Notes under the pieces: generated by a model
Seen by the model: the letters and a program-made list of their open reading frames with translations, nothing else
Database searches by the model: none
Told to the model about the DNA's origin: nothing
DNA from: an uncultured Pedobacter sp.
Lineage (GTDB): Bacteria > Bacteroidota > Bacteroidia > Sphingobacteriales > Sphingobacteriaceae
Assembly (NCBI RefSeq): GCF_913776295.1
Contig: NZ_CAJYOJ010000043.1
Coordinates: forward strand, 78,434 to 142,433
Reading direction: 5' to 3'
Length of the DNA stretch: 64,000 nt
Program-made: the position numbers and the translations under genes
Shown here: positions 44,520 to 52,775 of the stretch, one piece after another
Numbering within the stretch: the first letter of the stretch is position 1
Layout: each line of letters opens with the position of its first letter

Positions 44520-46382
44520 TTATTCTGAAAGTTCCAACCAGCGCATGGTATAGTGATCTAACTGTGTCTGGAGGTTTTCAATTTCTGTGGATATTTCCTG
44601 GATTTTAATGTAGTCTGAAGTATCAACACTATTTAAGGTTTGTGTTAAATGCGCTATTTTTTCCTCCGTTTCTTCTATTCCTTTTTCACTTTCTGCTAAC
44701 TCCTTCTGCTCTTTGAAACTCAATTTTTTTGTTGGTTTCGCAGTAGCCTGTTCTATAATAGGGGCGGATGCTTTTTTAGTTTCTGGCTTATTTTTGGGTT
44801 GTTCCAAACTTAAACGATATTCTGAATAATTTCCATTATAGATTTTAACTACGCCTTCTCCTTCCATAATAAAAAGTTGATCGCTCATTTTATCGAGTAG
44901 ATACCTGTCGTGAGAGACTAACATAAGAATGCCTGGAAAATTTTCTAAAAATTCTTCCAATACATTTAAGGTATCGATGTCTAGGTCATTTGTAGGTTCA
45001 TCCAAAATCAAAAAGTTAGGATTTTGCATTAACACCTTCATAAGGTTCAAACGCTTTTTTTCACCGCCACTTAATTTTTCCACCATCCCGTGTTGCTTTT
45101 TAGGAGGGAAAAGGAAAAGTGTTAACAGGGCTGACGCGGTAATAACAGAACCATCTGCCATTTTAATATATTCAGCGTCTGATTTTACAATGTCAATTAC
45201 GCGCTCTTTGGGGTCGAAAGTTAAACCACCTTGTTTGTAATAGCCGAATACCGTTGTTTCACCCGTATCAACTTTGCCATCGTCTGGCTTTAAATTGCTG
45301 GTGATTATGTTCAAAAGCGTTGATTTACCTGTACCATTTTTTCCGGCTAAACCGATGCGGTCTCCTTTTTTGAAGGTGTAGCTGAAATCATTAATGATCG
45401 GTCTGCCATCAAAACTTTTATTAATGTGTTCCAGTTCTATAATTTTGCCTCCCTGGCGAGACATCTTCATTTTAAGAGTAACGCTTTGATTATCAGACTT
45501 TTTCTTAGTTTTTTCTTCTAAATCATAAAAAGCATCTATCCTGGCTTGAGATTTTGTTGCACGGGCCTGTGGCATGCGTCTCATCCACTCCAATTCTTTC
45601 TTTAATAACTGCTGGTTCTTATGTAAAACAGTAGCGTCTAAAGCTTCCCTTTCAGCTTTCTTTTCTAAGAAATAAGCATAATTTCCATTATAGTTAAAAA
45701 TTTTTCCGCTATCCAGTTCCACAATGGTATTGCAAACATTATCTAAAAAATACCTGTCATGTGTAACCAATAAAATTGTTTTTTGTCCGGTGGTCAATAA
45801 TTTCTCTAACCATTCTATTGTATCAATATCCAAATGGTTGGTAGGCTCATCGAGTACCAGAATTTCGGGATCTTCAATTAAAAGCTTGGCCAAAGCCAAA
45901 CGTTTTTTTTGTCCGCCGGATAGGGTCGAAATTTTTTGTTGTAAATGAGTAATTCCCATCCGGTTGAGGATGGTTTTAATTTCATGTTCATATTCCCAGG
46001 CATTGTGTTCACTTAATTCTTCGTATAAACGATTAAGAGTTTTTTCGTCCGGATTTGGATTTTCAATTAATTCCTCATACTCTTTAATGAGCTGCTGCTG
46101 CTTATTTTCAAGTGAAAAAATATGGTCGCTAATTGAAAAACCTTCAGAAAACTGAGGTTCCTGATCCAGAAAACCAATTTTAACAGCCTTATTTTTTACA
46201 ATTTTGCCCTCAAGCGGAGGAAATCTTTCAGCCAGTAATTTTAATAGGGTACTCTTACCTGCACCATTAATACCAACCAATGCCACGCGTTGCCCCGAGT
46301 TGATCCCCAAGGTTAAATTCTTAAATAACCATTCGTCATGATAACCATGCCCTAAGCCTTCTGCCGCAATTAATGTGCTCAA
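44520..46382 (-). CDS. ABC-F family ATPase, Uup type
   Basis: A 620-residue protein with two ABC ATPase domains. Walker A motifs GINGAGKST (first) and GKNGTGKST (second), signatures LSGGQKKRLALAKLL and LSGGEKKRLNLMKVL, and Walker B segments LVLDEPTNHLD and LILDEPTNDLD are all present. A linker between the domains has the ABC-F P-site region (ELEWMRRMPQARATKSQARI). The C-terminal coiled coil (FKEQKELAESEKGIEETEEKI) is the Uup DNA-binding domain. Cytoplasmic; Uup is linked to ribosome function and transposon excision. The start is a TTG; no ATG is available. The label Uup is likely. Confidence 0.88.
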   Translation of the reverse strand: MSTLIAAEGLGHGYHDEWLFKNLTLGINSGQRVALVGINGAGKSTLLKLLAERFPPLEGKIVKNKAVKIGFLDQEPQFSEGFSISDHIFSLENKQQQLIKEYEELIENPNPDEKTLNRLYEELSEHNAWEYEHEIKTILNRMGITHLQQKISTLSGGQKKRLALAKLLIEDPEILVLDEPTNHLDIDTIEWLEKLLTTGQKTILLVTHDRYFLDNVCNTIVELDSGKIFNYNGNYAYFLEKKAEREALDATVLHKNQQLLKKELEWMRRMPQARATKSQARIDAFYDLEEKTKKKSDNQSVTLKMKMSRQGGKIIELEHINKSFDGRPIINDFSYTFKKGDRIGLAGKNGTGKSTLLNIITSNLKPDDGKVDTGETTVFGYYKQGGLTFDPKERVIDIVKSDAEYIKMADGSVITASALLTLFLFPPKKQHGMVEKLSGGEKKRLNLMKVLMQNPNFLILDEPTNDLDIDTLNVLEEFLENFPGILMLVSHDRYLLDKMSDQLFIMEGEGVVKIYNGNYSEYRLSLEQPKNKPETKKASAPIIEQATAKPTKKLSFKEQKELAESEKGIEETEEKIAHLTQTLNSVDTSDYIKIQEISTEIENLQTQLDHYTMRWLELSE

Positions 46383-46544
46383 TTTTTTTGTATTTCGGAT
46401 TTATAAAGAAAAATTAGTGCAAAGGTAAGTATAAATTATTTTGGAACGCTAATAGATGTTTCAAAGCTGTTGTGTATCAGCTAAAAATGGCAGAGGCTTG
46501 ATGTATTTAGGTTTGTAATAACAGTTAAATGATAGTTATAAAAC

Positions 46545-46578
46545 GAAACAGCGGTCGGACTCGCTCCACCGCTGCTTC
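46545..46578. other. Intergenic hairpin (GAAACAGCGGT / ACCGCTGCTTC)
   Basis: Arms of 11 bases with one G-U pair enclose about 12 bases. It sits in the 468-base gap between the ABC-F and ybeY genes, far from any stop codon. No strong T-run follows on either strand. It could be part of a small RNA or a decayed element. The rest of the gap upstream (46383-46540) shows nothing. Confidence 0.4.
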
Positions 46579-46658
46579 AATCATTAACTAAAACTAAACT
46601 TTATCTTGAATAATAACTGAACGTATGATACGCAGCCATTTATTATTATTAGTTTAGT

Positions 46659-46826
46659 ATGAGACTTCAAGAATCCGCAAAAGTTGCAGGAAGGTCGACT
46701 ATATTATACCAGTTGTATATAATTCTCGACGAACGCCAGTATCATTTAGACGAACAGAATAGGCTAGGGAATAAGTATTTTGTAAATAACATTGAAGCTA
46801 AAGATTCTTCGCTGCGCTCAGAATGA
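46659..46826 (+). CDS. Possible small protein with HTH-like start (55 residues)
   Basis: An ATG at 46659 opens a 55-codon frame: MRLQESAKVAGRSTILYQLY, then HLDEQNRLGNKYFV and ending AKDSSLRSE. The N-terminal AKVAGRSTILYQLY loosely resembles a helix-turn-helix recognition segment. The last residues and stop come from an intergenic repeat, so the natural end may have been lost. No promoter box or clear ribosome binding site is seen. It may be a gene fragment; it could also be chance. Confidence 0.3.
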   Translation: MRLQESAKVAGRSTILYQLYIILDERQYHLDEQNRLGNKYFVNNIEAKDSSLRSE

Positions 46827-46831
46827 CATTT
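46801..46831. repeat. Short copy of an intergenic repeat (AAGATTCTTCGCTGCGCTCAGAATGACA)
   Basis: One end of the GTCATGCTGAG...AGCGAAGAATC repeat family (compare 35524-35550, inverted). Only a single arm is present. It lies 20 bases from the ybeY stop. Confidence 0.6.
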
Positions 46832-46850
46832 AGGGTGGGAAAATGAGAGG

Positions 46851-47288
46851 CTAAACTAATCCAAATTCGCTTCTATATTCCAAATATTCATCTTCTTTTT
46901 CTGTCATAAGGGTTTTTGCAGCTTTTCCTTTGTCCTTATAACCCAGTAAGTGCAGGGTTCCATGGATCATAATGCGGCAAACCTCATCAAATGTTGAAAT
47001 TTTAAAGGTTTTGGCATTTTCCTTTACACGCTCAATGCTGATGAATATATCACTTATGATCAGTTTTTCTTCTTCAGAATTATCGAAGGTAATGATATCC
47101 GTATAGGTATCGTGATTTAAATATTGTTGATTGATGCCTAACAGATATTCATCACTGCAGAAAATGAAATTGAGTTCTTGCAATTGATACCCTTCTTTTT
47201 CTATAGTAGCTTTAACCCACTTTTTGATTTTTAATTTTTGAGGAAGGTTATAGCTAATGGATTCTGTAAAAAAAGAAATTGCAGGCAT
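46851..47288 (-). CDS. ybeY: rRNA maturation RNase YbeY
   Basis: A 145-residue metal-dependent endoribonuclease involved in 16S rRNA 3'-end maturation and ribosome quality control. The signature is CRIMIHGTLHLLGYKDKGK: the first two zinc histidines (HGTLH) are present, but the third, usually in GYDH, is replaced by Lys-Asp. A similar GYKD form is, as far as I recall, normal in Bacteroidota. The central segment NQQYLNHDTYTDIITFD is typical. It is flanked by repeats on both sides. Confidence 0.92.
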   Translation of the reverse strand: MPAISFFTESISYNLPQKLKIKKWVKATIEKEGYQLQELNFIFCSDEYLLGINQQYLNHDTYTDIITFDNSEEEKLIISDIFISIERVKENAKTFKISTFDEVCRIMIHGTLHLLGYKDKGKAAKTLMTEKEDEYLEYRSEFGLV

Positions 47289-47331
47289 ACTATAATGTTT
47301 ATGGCTGCAAATTTAAGAAATATTCCAATAG

Positions 47332-47410
47332 TCGTCATGCTGAACTTGTTTCAGCATCTTTTTAACGAAAACCCTGAAATAAATCCGATATTTATCGGAT
47401 CAGGTTGATG
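47332..47410. repeat. Intergenic interspersed repeat (CGTCATGCTGAACTTGTTTCAGCA...)
   Basis: CGTCATGCTGAACTTGTTTCAGCATC gives one hairpin and CCTGAAATAAATCCGATATT TATCGGATCAGG a second. The same two modules occur in reverse order at 40589-40668. It lies 11 bases past the DUF4175 stop. Confidence 0.75.
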
Positions 47411-47421
47411 CCCTCTTAGTG

Positions 47422-50400
47422 CTATCGCGCTATATTTAACGATTTTAAATATTCCGCAATCTTAGTTTTATAATAATAATTTAAACTGGGCGGAAGCTTC
47501 TGTAACATATCACTTCCATTCTGTTGTTGCTTTTTAAATTGTTCTAACATTTTTTGATACGATGGCGGAAACGCTTTTGCTGCTTTACTTTCTCGTTTCG
47601 AATCTTCTTCTTGATCGCGTTCTGCTTTTTCCGCTTCCAACAATTTGGTCAAGAGGTCTTTTTGTCTGTTTAAGGTTTCTTGTTGCAAACGTTTGTTCAC
47701 CAGATCGCTCTCGGTTTGTTTCATTTCCTGAATGGCCTGGTTTAGGTTGCCCATTTTACCGGTACCATCTTTATTTTCTTCACGGTTAAGCTTTTCTAAA
47801 GCCTGACGGATCATTTGTTGCTGCTGAGCCATTTTACCAAACTCCTCACTCATTTGTCCTTTGCCAACCGTACCTTGATTGCCTCCTTGTTTTTGCAGCT
47901 GCTCACGGGCTTTTTGCATACTCTTATTCAGTTGTTCCTGCATCTGTGAAAGTTGCTTCATTCCTTGCTTCTGTTTCTTTCCACTACCGCTTTTGCCGTT
48001 TTTTTGCATATTCTGCAACTGACTTAGTGCTTCACTCAGCATCAAAGTAAGGTTATTGATAGCGGTCATGGTAAATTGTTGGAAACGGTTAGCTTCGGCT
48101 GTTCTTCTATCGCCTAAATTTTCCAGACTTTTATCAAGGTTGAAATTAATTTTATTCATTTCCTCATTAACAGTAGATTCTATCTGAGGAACGCGTTTGC
48201 TTAAACTATATAAACTATCGGCAATGGTTTTAAGGTTATCTTTAATGCTACGTTGTTTCTGTACATTGCTGGTGTAAGATGGATCAGTTGCAGACATTTT
48301 CTTTAACGCGAGCATTACTTTTTCCTGATCAAAAGAAGTAGTCAATAAATTTTCCAATAGCCGTCTCAATTCTTTGGCATTTAAATTATTTTCCATCTCT
48401 TCACCCTGTTGCTGCATATCGCTCATTTTTTTGGATAATTTTTCCATCTGCTCACCTGCCTTTTGCTGCTTCTGGCTTGCATTTTTCGAATCTTTTTTAT
48501 CCAGGGCGTCTTTGCTGTCTTGCTGATCTTTTTGGATATCCTGAATATCTTTTTCAGGGTTTTCGAAAGGATTTTGCCTGTCTAGAGATTTATTTTTTTC
48601 ATCCAGCTTTTTCAGGTCATCCTTCAGTTCATTCATCTCCTTGTTCAGCGCATCTTGTTTCTGCTTTAACGACTCATTATCTTGTTTTTTATCTTTGGTT
48701 TGCTGGGCAAGTTCCTTTTGTTCTTTTGCCAGCTCATTTAAACGGTTAATATCGTTTTGAAGGTTTTGCTCAAATTCCAGCTGTTTGTAAAGCTCTAAAA
48801 TCCTGTCGAGTTCATTTTTGAGGGTTTTATTGTCCAACTGCATTTTAGAAAGTTCGTTCTGCGTTTGGTCTTTATTTTTCTCATTCATCAGATCTTGCAG
48901 TTTTTGCAAAAGTTGTTTTGTTTTTTCATCCAATACGTGATCGAAGAGGTCTTTAATCTGCTTTTGTTTTTCAAGAAGTTCTTCCGTTTGCTTTTGATCC
49001 TGCTGTTGCTGGATATTTTTATCATTCTGTGCTTTAATTTCTTTTACGGCTTCATCCAGCTGCTTTTGTTTGTCTAAAAGGGCTTCTATCTGTTTTTTAT
49101 CTTCAAAAGAAATCTGTTTTTTGTCAGTAAGGCTTTCGGCCACTTTTTTACTTTCCTTTTCGATGGTATTAGCTAAGCGTATGGCTGATTGCATCTTCTG
49201 TTTTAAAACCTGGTTGCTTGCATTTACCTGTTCAGCAGTCTCTTTTTGAGTAGGATGTTTAAAGGTTTTAATTTCTGATCTCGTAACCTTTGCACCATTT
49301 ACGCCATCATTATCGGTTACTTCAAAATAATATTCTATTTCCTGACCAGGTTTGGCATTAACAGCAGTTAGATCCCAGAAAAAGAAAAAATTATTTGTGG
49401 TAGCATTACTTTTAATGGCAATGTTCTTAGTAACGGTACCTACCATACGGTTATGATCTTTGAGGTGATATTTAAAACTCAAACGGCTAAATCCGTAATC
49501 ATCAGTTACCTGTCCGCTAAAATATAGAGCTTTGTTGTTAACAGAATCCGGCTTTTCTTCTACCGTAATCTGTGGAGACTGATCTTTGATTACCGTTATC
49601 TGGTGCGAAAGTGAATCGCTGATGGTAACATATTGATTTTTAGGTATAATACTATATTTTGAATTATTTTTGATAATGGCCTTAAAATAAGTCTCGTCAT
49701 TAACAATTTTAAGCAGGTTTTTGTTTCCATTTAGCATAAACAGGATTTCGTCGCTCTTTTCAGTCTTGAAATTCCAGGTTACTTTGGTTCCTTCGGGTAG
49801 GAGCAGATCACCAGCATTGGCAACCGATTCAGTTTTTTTGCCCAAATAAACAGGATAATTTAAAGTAGCTATAGCATTAAGCAATTCGGGGCGGGGTTTA
49901 ACCGTGATGGTAAATACACCAGAACTAAAGCCCCCGCCCTTAAAAATCAATTTTTTATCGTTCTGGATGTTTTTGATCGTATAGTTAAACTTAGTCACGT
50001 TTTCCTTCTCCAGTTTATAGGTATTTTTTCCATCTTCAACATATACTTCGGCTGGAATTTCGTCACCGGTCAGTTTTAGGTTCAAGATGATATCGTCACC
50101 TTGTGTAGCGGTTAAACTTTTGTTTAAAATGGTAAAGCTGAAGGGTGCTTTCGGCGCAATGTATTCATTATACTTAAAGAAGCTGTATGTACCCTCGCGT
50201 AAAATAGCGGGGGCTATAATGGCAATGAGCAGAATGATGGAAAGGGGAACAAGAAGATATTTTAAATATTTCCGGTTATCGTTAATCTTGACTGCGGTGT
50301 AAAATGGAACTGGCCTGAGTTCAATAATCTTTTGATCAATGCCGGCCATCATGAGAAGATTGTTTTCAGGATTTTTTTCAGATAAATGATGAAGTTGCAG

Positions 50401-50739
50401 GGTATTCAATAATTTATCCTTAATATCGGAAAAGTGATTTCCGATGATAACCGATGCTTCATCCAGCGTGAGGTGTTTGCCTAATTTTAGCATAGCAAGC
50501 AAAGGTTTAATGATTAAAAAACCAACCAGTAACACACCGGTAAATAAATAAGCAAAAAATACGAAGGTTTTAAATTCAGCCGTTGGATTGAGATAATAAA
50601 GGCTTAAAAAAATGATGAGATATAAGGCAAGCAGTATAGTTGCGGCATAAATACTGCCCCGCAAAATTTTATTCAGGTAAAATTTGCGGATAAATTCATC
50701 TATCTTACGTAGTAAATCATTATAATTATTGCTCACCAT
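47422..50739 (-). CDS. DUF4175 large membrane-anchored coiled-coil protein
   Basis: A 1105-residue protein. Two N-terminal membrane helices (about 25-45 and 55-75) and a third near 155-175 precede a beta-rich region with Ig-like character (about 200-490). The second half is a very long Gln/Lys/Glu-rich coiled coil (about 500-1010, e.g. NKNDQTQNELSKMQLDNKTL style heptads), ending in a helical tail. This matches DUF4175, found in most Bacteroidota, as a single large gene near ybeY and mnmG. The role is unknown; it would span the inner membrane with a large periplasmic part. No catalytic motif is seen. Confidence 0.85.
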   Translation of the reverse strand: MVSNNYNDLLRKIDEFIRKFYLNKILRGSIYAATILLALYLIIFLSLYYLNPTAEFKTFVFFAYLFTGVLLVGFLIIKPLLAMLKLGKHLTLDEASVIIGNHFSDIKDKLLNTLQLHHLSEKNPENNLLMMAGIDQKIIELRPVPFYTAVKINDNRKYLKYLLVPLSIILLIAIIAPAILREGTYSFFKYNEYIAPKAPFSFTILNKSLTATQGDDIILNLKLTGDEIPAEVYVEDGKNTYKLEKENVTKFNYTIKNIQNDKKLIFKGGGFSSGVFTITVKPRPELLNAIATLNYPVYLGKKTESVANAGDLLLPEGTKVTWNFKTEKSDEILFMLNGNKNLLKIVNDETYFKAIIKNNSKYSIIPKNQYVTISDSLSHQITVIKDQSPQITVEEKPDSVNNKALYFSGQVTDDYGFSRLSFKYHLKDHNRMVGTVTKNIAIKSNATTNNFFFFWDLTAVNAKPGQEIEYYFEVTDNDGVNGAKVTRSEIKTFKHPTQKETAEQVNASNQVLKQKMQSAIRLANTIEKESKKVAESLTDKKQISFEDKKQIEALLDKQKQLDEAVKEIKAQNDKNIQQQQDQKQTEELLEKQKQIKDLFDHVLDEKTKQLLQKLQDLMNEKNKDQTQNELSKMQLDNKTLKNELDRILELYKQLEFEQNLQNDINRLNELAKEQKELAQQTKDKKQDNESLKQKQDALNKEMNELKDDLKKLDEKNKSLDRQNPFENPEKDIQDIQKDQQDSKDALDKKDSKNASQKQQKAGEQMEKLSKKMSDMQQQGEEMENNLNAKELRRLLENLLTTSFDQEKVMLALKKMSATDPSYTSNVQKQRSIKDNLKTIADSLYSLSKRVPQIESTVNEEMNKINFNLDKSLENLGDRRTAEANRFQQFTMTAINNLTLMLSEALSQLQNMQKNGKSGSGKKQKQGMKQLSQMQEQLNKSMQKAREQLQKQGGNQGTVGKGQMSEEFGKMAQQQQMIRQALEKLNREENKDGTGKMGNLNQAIQEMKQTESDLVNKRLQQETLNRQKDLLTKLLEAEKAERDQEEDSKRESKAAKAFPPSYQKMLEQFKKQQQNGSDMLQKLPPSLNYYYKTKIAEYLKSLNIAR

Positions 50740-50884
50740 ATCTCTGTAAATGTAAAAATTGTTCCAGTCAATTAAAAGGAAACTATTTAAGGTAACGCGT
50801 TTATTTCAAATTGTTTATTAGAAAAAGCTTTTGGTTGGTGCTCCAGTTTGTGGCATTTGGTTTTTATTGCAAATTAGAAGTATT

Positions 50885-50946
50885 TAGCCCCGGGCATAGC
50901 GACATCCCTGTAGCGCAGCGAAAGGATATAGCGGAGCACGGGAACA
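50885..50946. repeat. TAGCCCCG...CGGGAACA intergenic repeat
   Basis: Starts TAGCCCCGGGCATAGCGACA, has TGTAGCGCAGCGAAAGGATA in the middle and ends AGCGGAGCACGGGAACAAACG. The ends form an imperfect stem (AGCCCCG / CGGG) around a GCGCAGCG core. It resembles an element common between genes in Flavobacteriia and Sphingobacteriia. Only one copy is present here. Confidence 0.6.
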
Positions 50947-51113
50947 AACGTTGATAGTTGTACCTGCTTTGCGCTTCAAAAATGCACATTTATTAAAAAA
51001 AAGTTTAGGTAACAAATCATAACCCGGTTAATACGCATCGATTATAAAATCTTATTTTGTTTTATTTAATACAAAGGTTACATAGATTTTAAACGAGTAT
51101 TCTGATAAAAATC

Positions 51114-51121
51114 TACTTTTG
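51114..51121 (+). promoter_or_regulatory. Candidate -7 box (TACTTTTG) of the GDPD-GH16 gene
   Basis: Fits TAnnTTTG and lies 23 bases before the chosen ATG. The -33 region (TTTT at 51087-51090) has a 23-base spacer, so support is partial. Confidence 0.4.
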
Positions 51122-51144
51122 GCTTTTTGTATAATCATGCCCAT

Positions 51145-52650
51145 ATGAAACCGTTATTTATATTCACACTAATGCTGTTCTTTTTTACTGCTTCTTTCGG
51201 TCAAAAATTTAACTGGAACAAAAACCAGGTAATTGCACACCGCGGTGCATGGAAGAAAAATAATTTTCCTCAAAATTCTATCGCATCCTTAAATGAAGCT
51301 GTAAAACTTGGTTGTTACGGTTCGGAATTCGACGTTTGGATGACAGCGGATCACATTTTGGTAGTTAACCACGACCCAGAATTTCAGGGTTTAACGATTG
51401 AGAAAGTAAATTACGCAGATCTTTTAACTAAAACCATGACCAATGGTGAAAAGATCCCAACATTAGAAGCTTATTTATTAGCAGGTAAAAAACAGAAAAG
51501 CACCAAATTGATTTTGGAAGTAAAACCTTCATTAATCAGCAAGGAACGCGGGATAGAGGTGACCAATAAATGCGTAGAAATGGTTCAGCAATTAAAAATG
51601 AACGACTGGGTTGAATATATCAGCTTTGACTATGATTACTGCAAACGCATTTTAACTTTATTGCCAAATGCAAAGGTTGCTTATTTAAGAGGAGAAATTA
51701 GTGCTGAGCAGCTGAAGGCAGATCAATTAACAGGTGTTGATTATCATTACAGTGTTTACCAAAATGATAATTGGATTGAAAATGCGCAAAAACTGGGTTT
51801 AACTGTAAATGCATGGACGGTAAATACGGTACCTGAAATGCAGTGGTTATTGGCCCACAATGTAGAGTATATTACCACCAACGAACCTGAATTGCTTTTC
51901 GAAGAAATTAAAAAAACGCCGGTTAGCCAAGGGTGGAAATTAAAATGGGCAGATGAATTTGACGATGCCGGCTTGCCGTTAACTAAAAACTGGGGCTATG
52001 ATGTTGGCGGTAGAGGTTGGGGGAATAATGAACTGCAATATTATACTAACGGCGATAGTGCAAATGCAGTTGTTAAAAAAGGAAACCTGAATATTATAGC
52101 GCTAAAAACTGATAAGGAAAACAGGCACTATACTTCAGTCAGGTTGGTAACGAAAAATAAATTCGATTTTAAATATGGTAGAGTGGAAGTAAGGGCGATG
52201 TTACCAAAAGGCAGAGGCTTGTGGCCAGCCATATGGGCGCTTCCTACCGATTCGAAATATGGCAGCTGGCCAAAAAGTGGCGAAATTGATATTATGGAAC
52301 ATGTAGGTTACGATCCTGATAGCGTTCACGGAACCGTACATACCAAAAAATTTAACCATGTTATCCATACACAGGTGGGTAAGGCTTTGAAAGTTAATAA
52401 TCCTTATACAGAATATCATATTTATGCGATAGAGTGGTTTGCCGATCGTATCGACTTCTTTATCGACGATCAGAAGTACCTCACTTTTAAAAATACCAAA
52501 AAGGGATCTGGTGACTGGCCATTTGATCAGAATTTCCACCTGATTTTAAACCTTGCCGTAGGCGGCGATTGGGGCGGAAAAAAAGGGGTGGATGATAGTG
52601 CTTTCCCTGCGAACATGAAAGTGGATTATGTGAGGGTATTTCAGAAGTAA
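51145..52650 (+). CDS. Secreted fusion of glycerophosphodiester phosphodiesterase and GH16 glucanase
   Basis: A 501-residue two-domain enzyme with a signal peptide (MKPLFIFTLMLFFFTASFGQ). The GDPD domain (about 25-255) shows AHRGAW, YGSEFDVWMTADHILVVNHDP and LILEVKPS. The usual PENT metal-ligand Glu is Gln here (FPQNSIASL), a variant I believe common in a Bacteroidota subgroup. The GH16 domain (about 265-500) has the EIDIME catalytic motif at 380-385, with LWPAIWAL and NLAVGGDWGG. GDPD splits glycerophosphodiesters; GH16 cleaves beta-1,3 or mixed glucans. The ATG at 51145 fits the signal peptide. No SusCD genes are nearby. Confidence 0.88.
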   Translation: MKPLFIFTLMLFFFTASFGQKFNWNKNQVIAHRGAWKKNNFPQNSIASLNEAVKLGCYGSEFDVWMTADHILVVNHDPEFQGLTIEKVNYADLLTKTMTNGEKIPTLEAYLLAGKKQKSTKLILEVKPSLISKERGIEVTNKCVEMVQQLKMNDWVEYISFDYDYCKRILTLLPNAKVAYLRGEISAEQLKADQLTGVDYHYSVYQNDNWIENAQKLGLTVNAWTVNTVPEMQWLLAHNVEYITTNEPELLFEEIKKTPVSQGWKLKWADEFDDAGLPLTKNWGYDVGGRGWGNNELQYYTNGDSANAVVKKGNLNIIALKTDKENRHYTSVRLVTKNKFDFKYGRVEVRAMLPKGRGLWPAIWALPTDSKYGSWPKSGEIDIMEHVGYDPDSVHGTVHTKKFNHVIHTQVGKALKVNNPYTEYHIYAIEWFADRIDFFIDDQKYLTFKNTKKGSGDWPFDQNFHLILNLAVGGDWGGKKGVDDSAFPANMKVDYVRVFQK

Positions 52651-52775
52651 TTGGATAATTCATTATCTGTTGTTCGGTTAATTGGTCAATTGTTTAAATG
52701 GGTTATCTGAATTGCAAACTGTCAAATGCCAACTGAAAACCACAATTACAGTATCTAAGCTATATTGTCAACTTT

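Larger units (their letters stand above)
50740..51144. other. Intergenic region before the GDPD-GH16 gene
   Basis: About 400 bases with no supportable gene. It holds a TAGCCCCG-type repeat (50885-50946) and, near its right end, the promoter box at 51114-51121. The remainder is AT-rich and featureless. Confidence 0.5.

Noticed and set aside
47562..49077. Plus-strand open frames antisense to the DUF4175 gene
   Set aside because: Their composition simply mirrors the Gln/Lys-rich coiled coil codons of the other strand.
50885..50946. An integron attC-like site
   Set aside because: The element has imperfect inverted ends but lacks a recognisable core-site pair, and there is no cassette array or integrase in the window.
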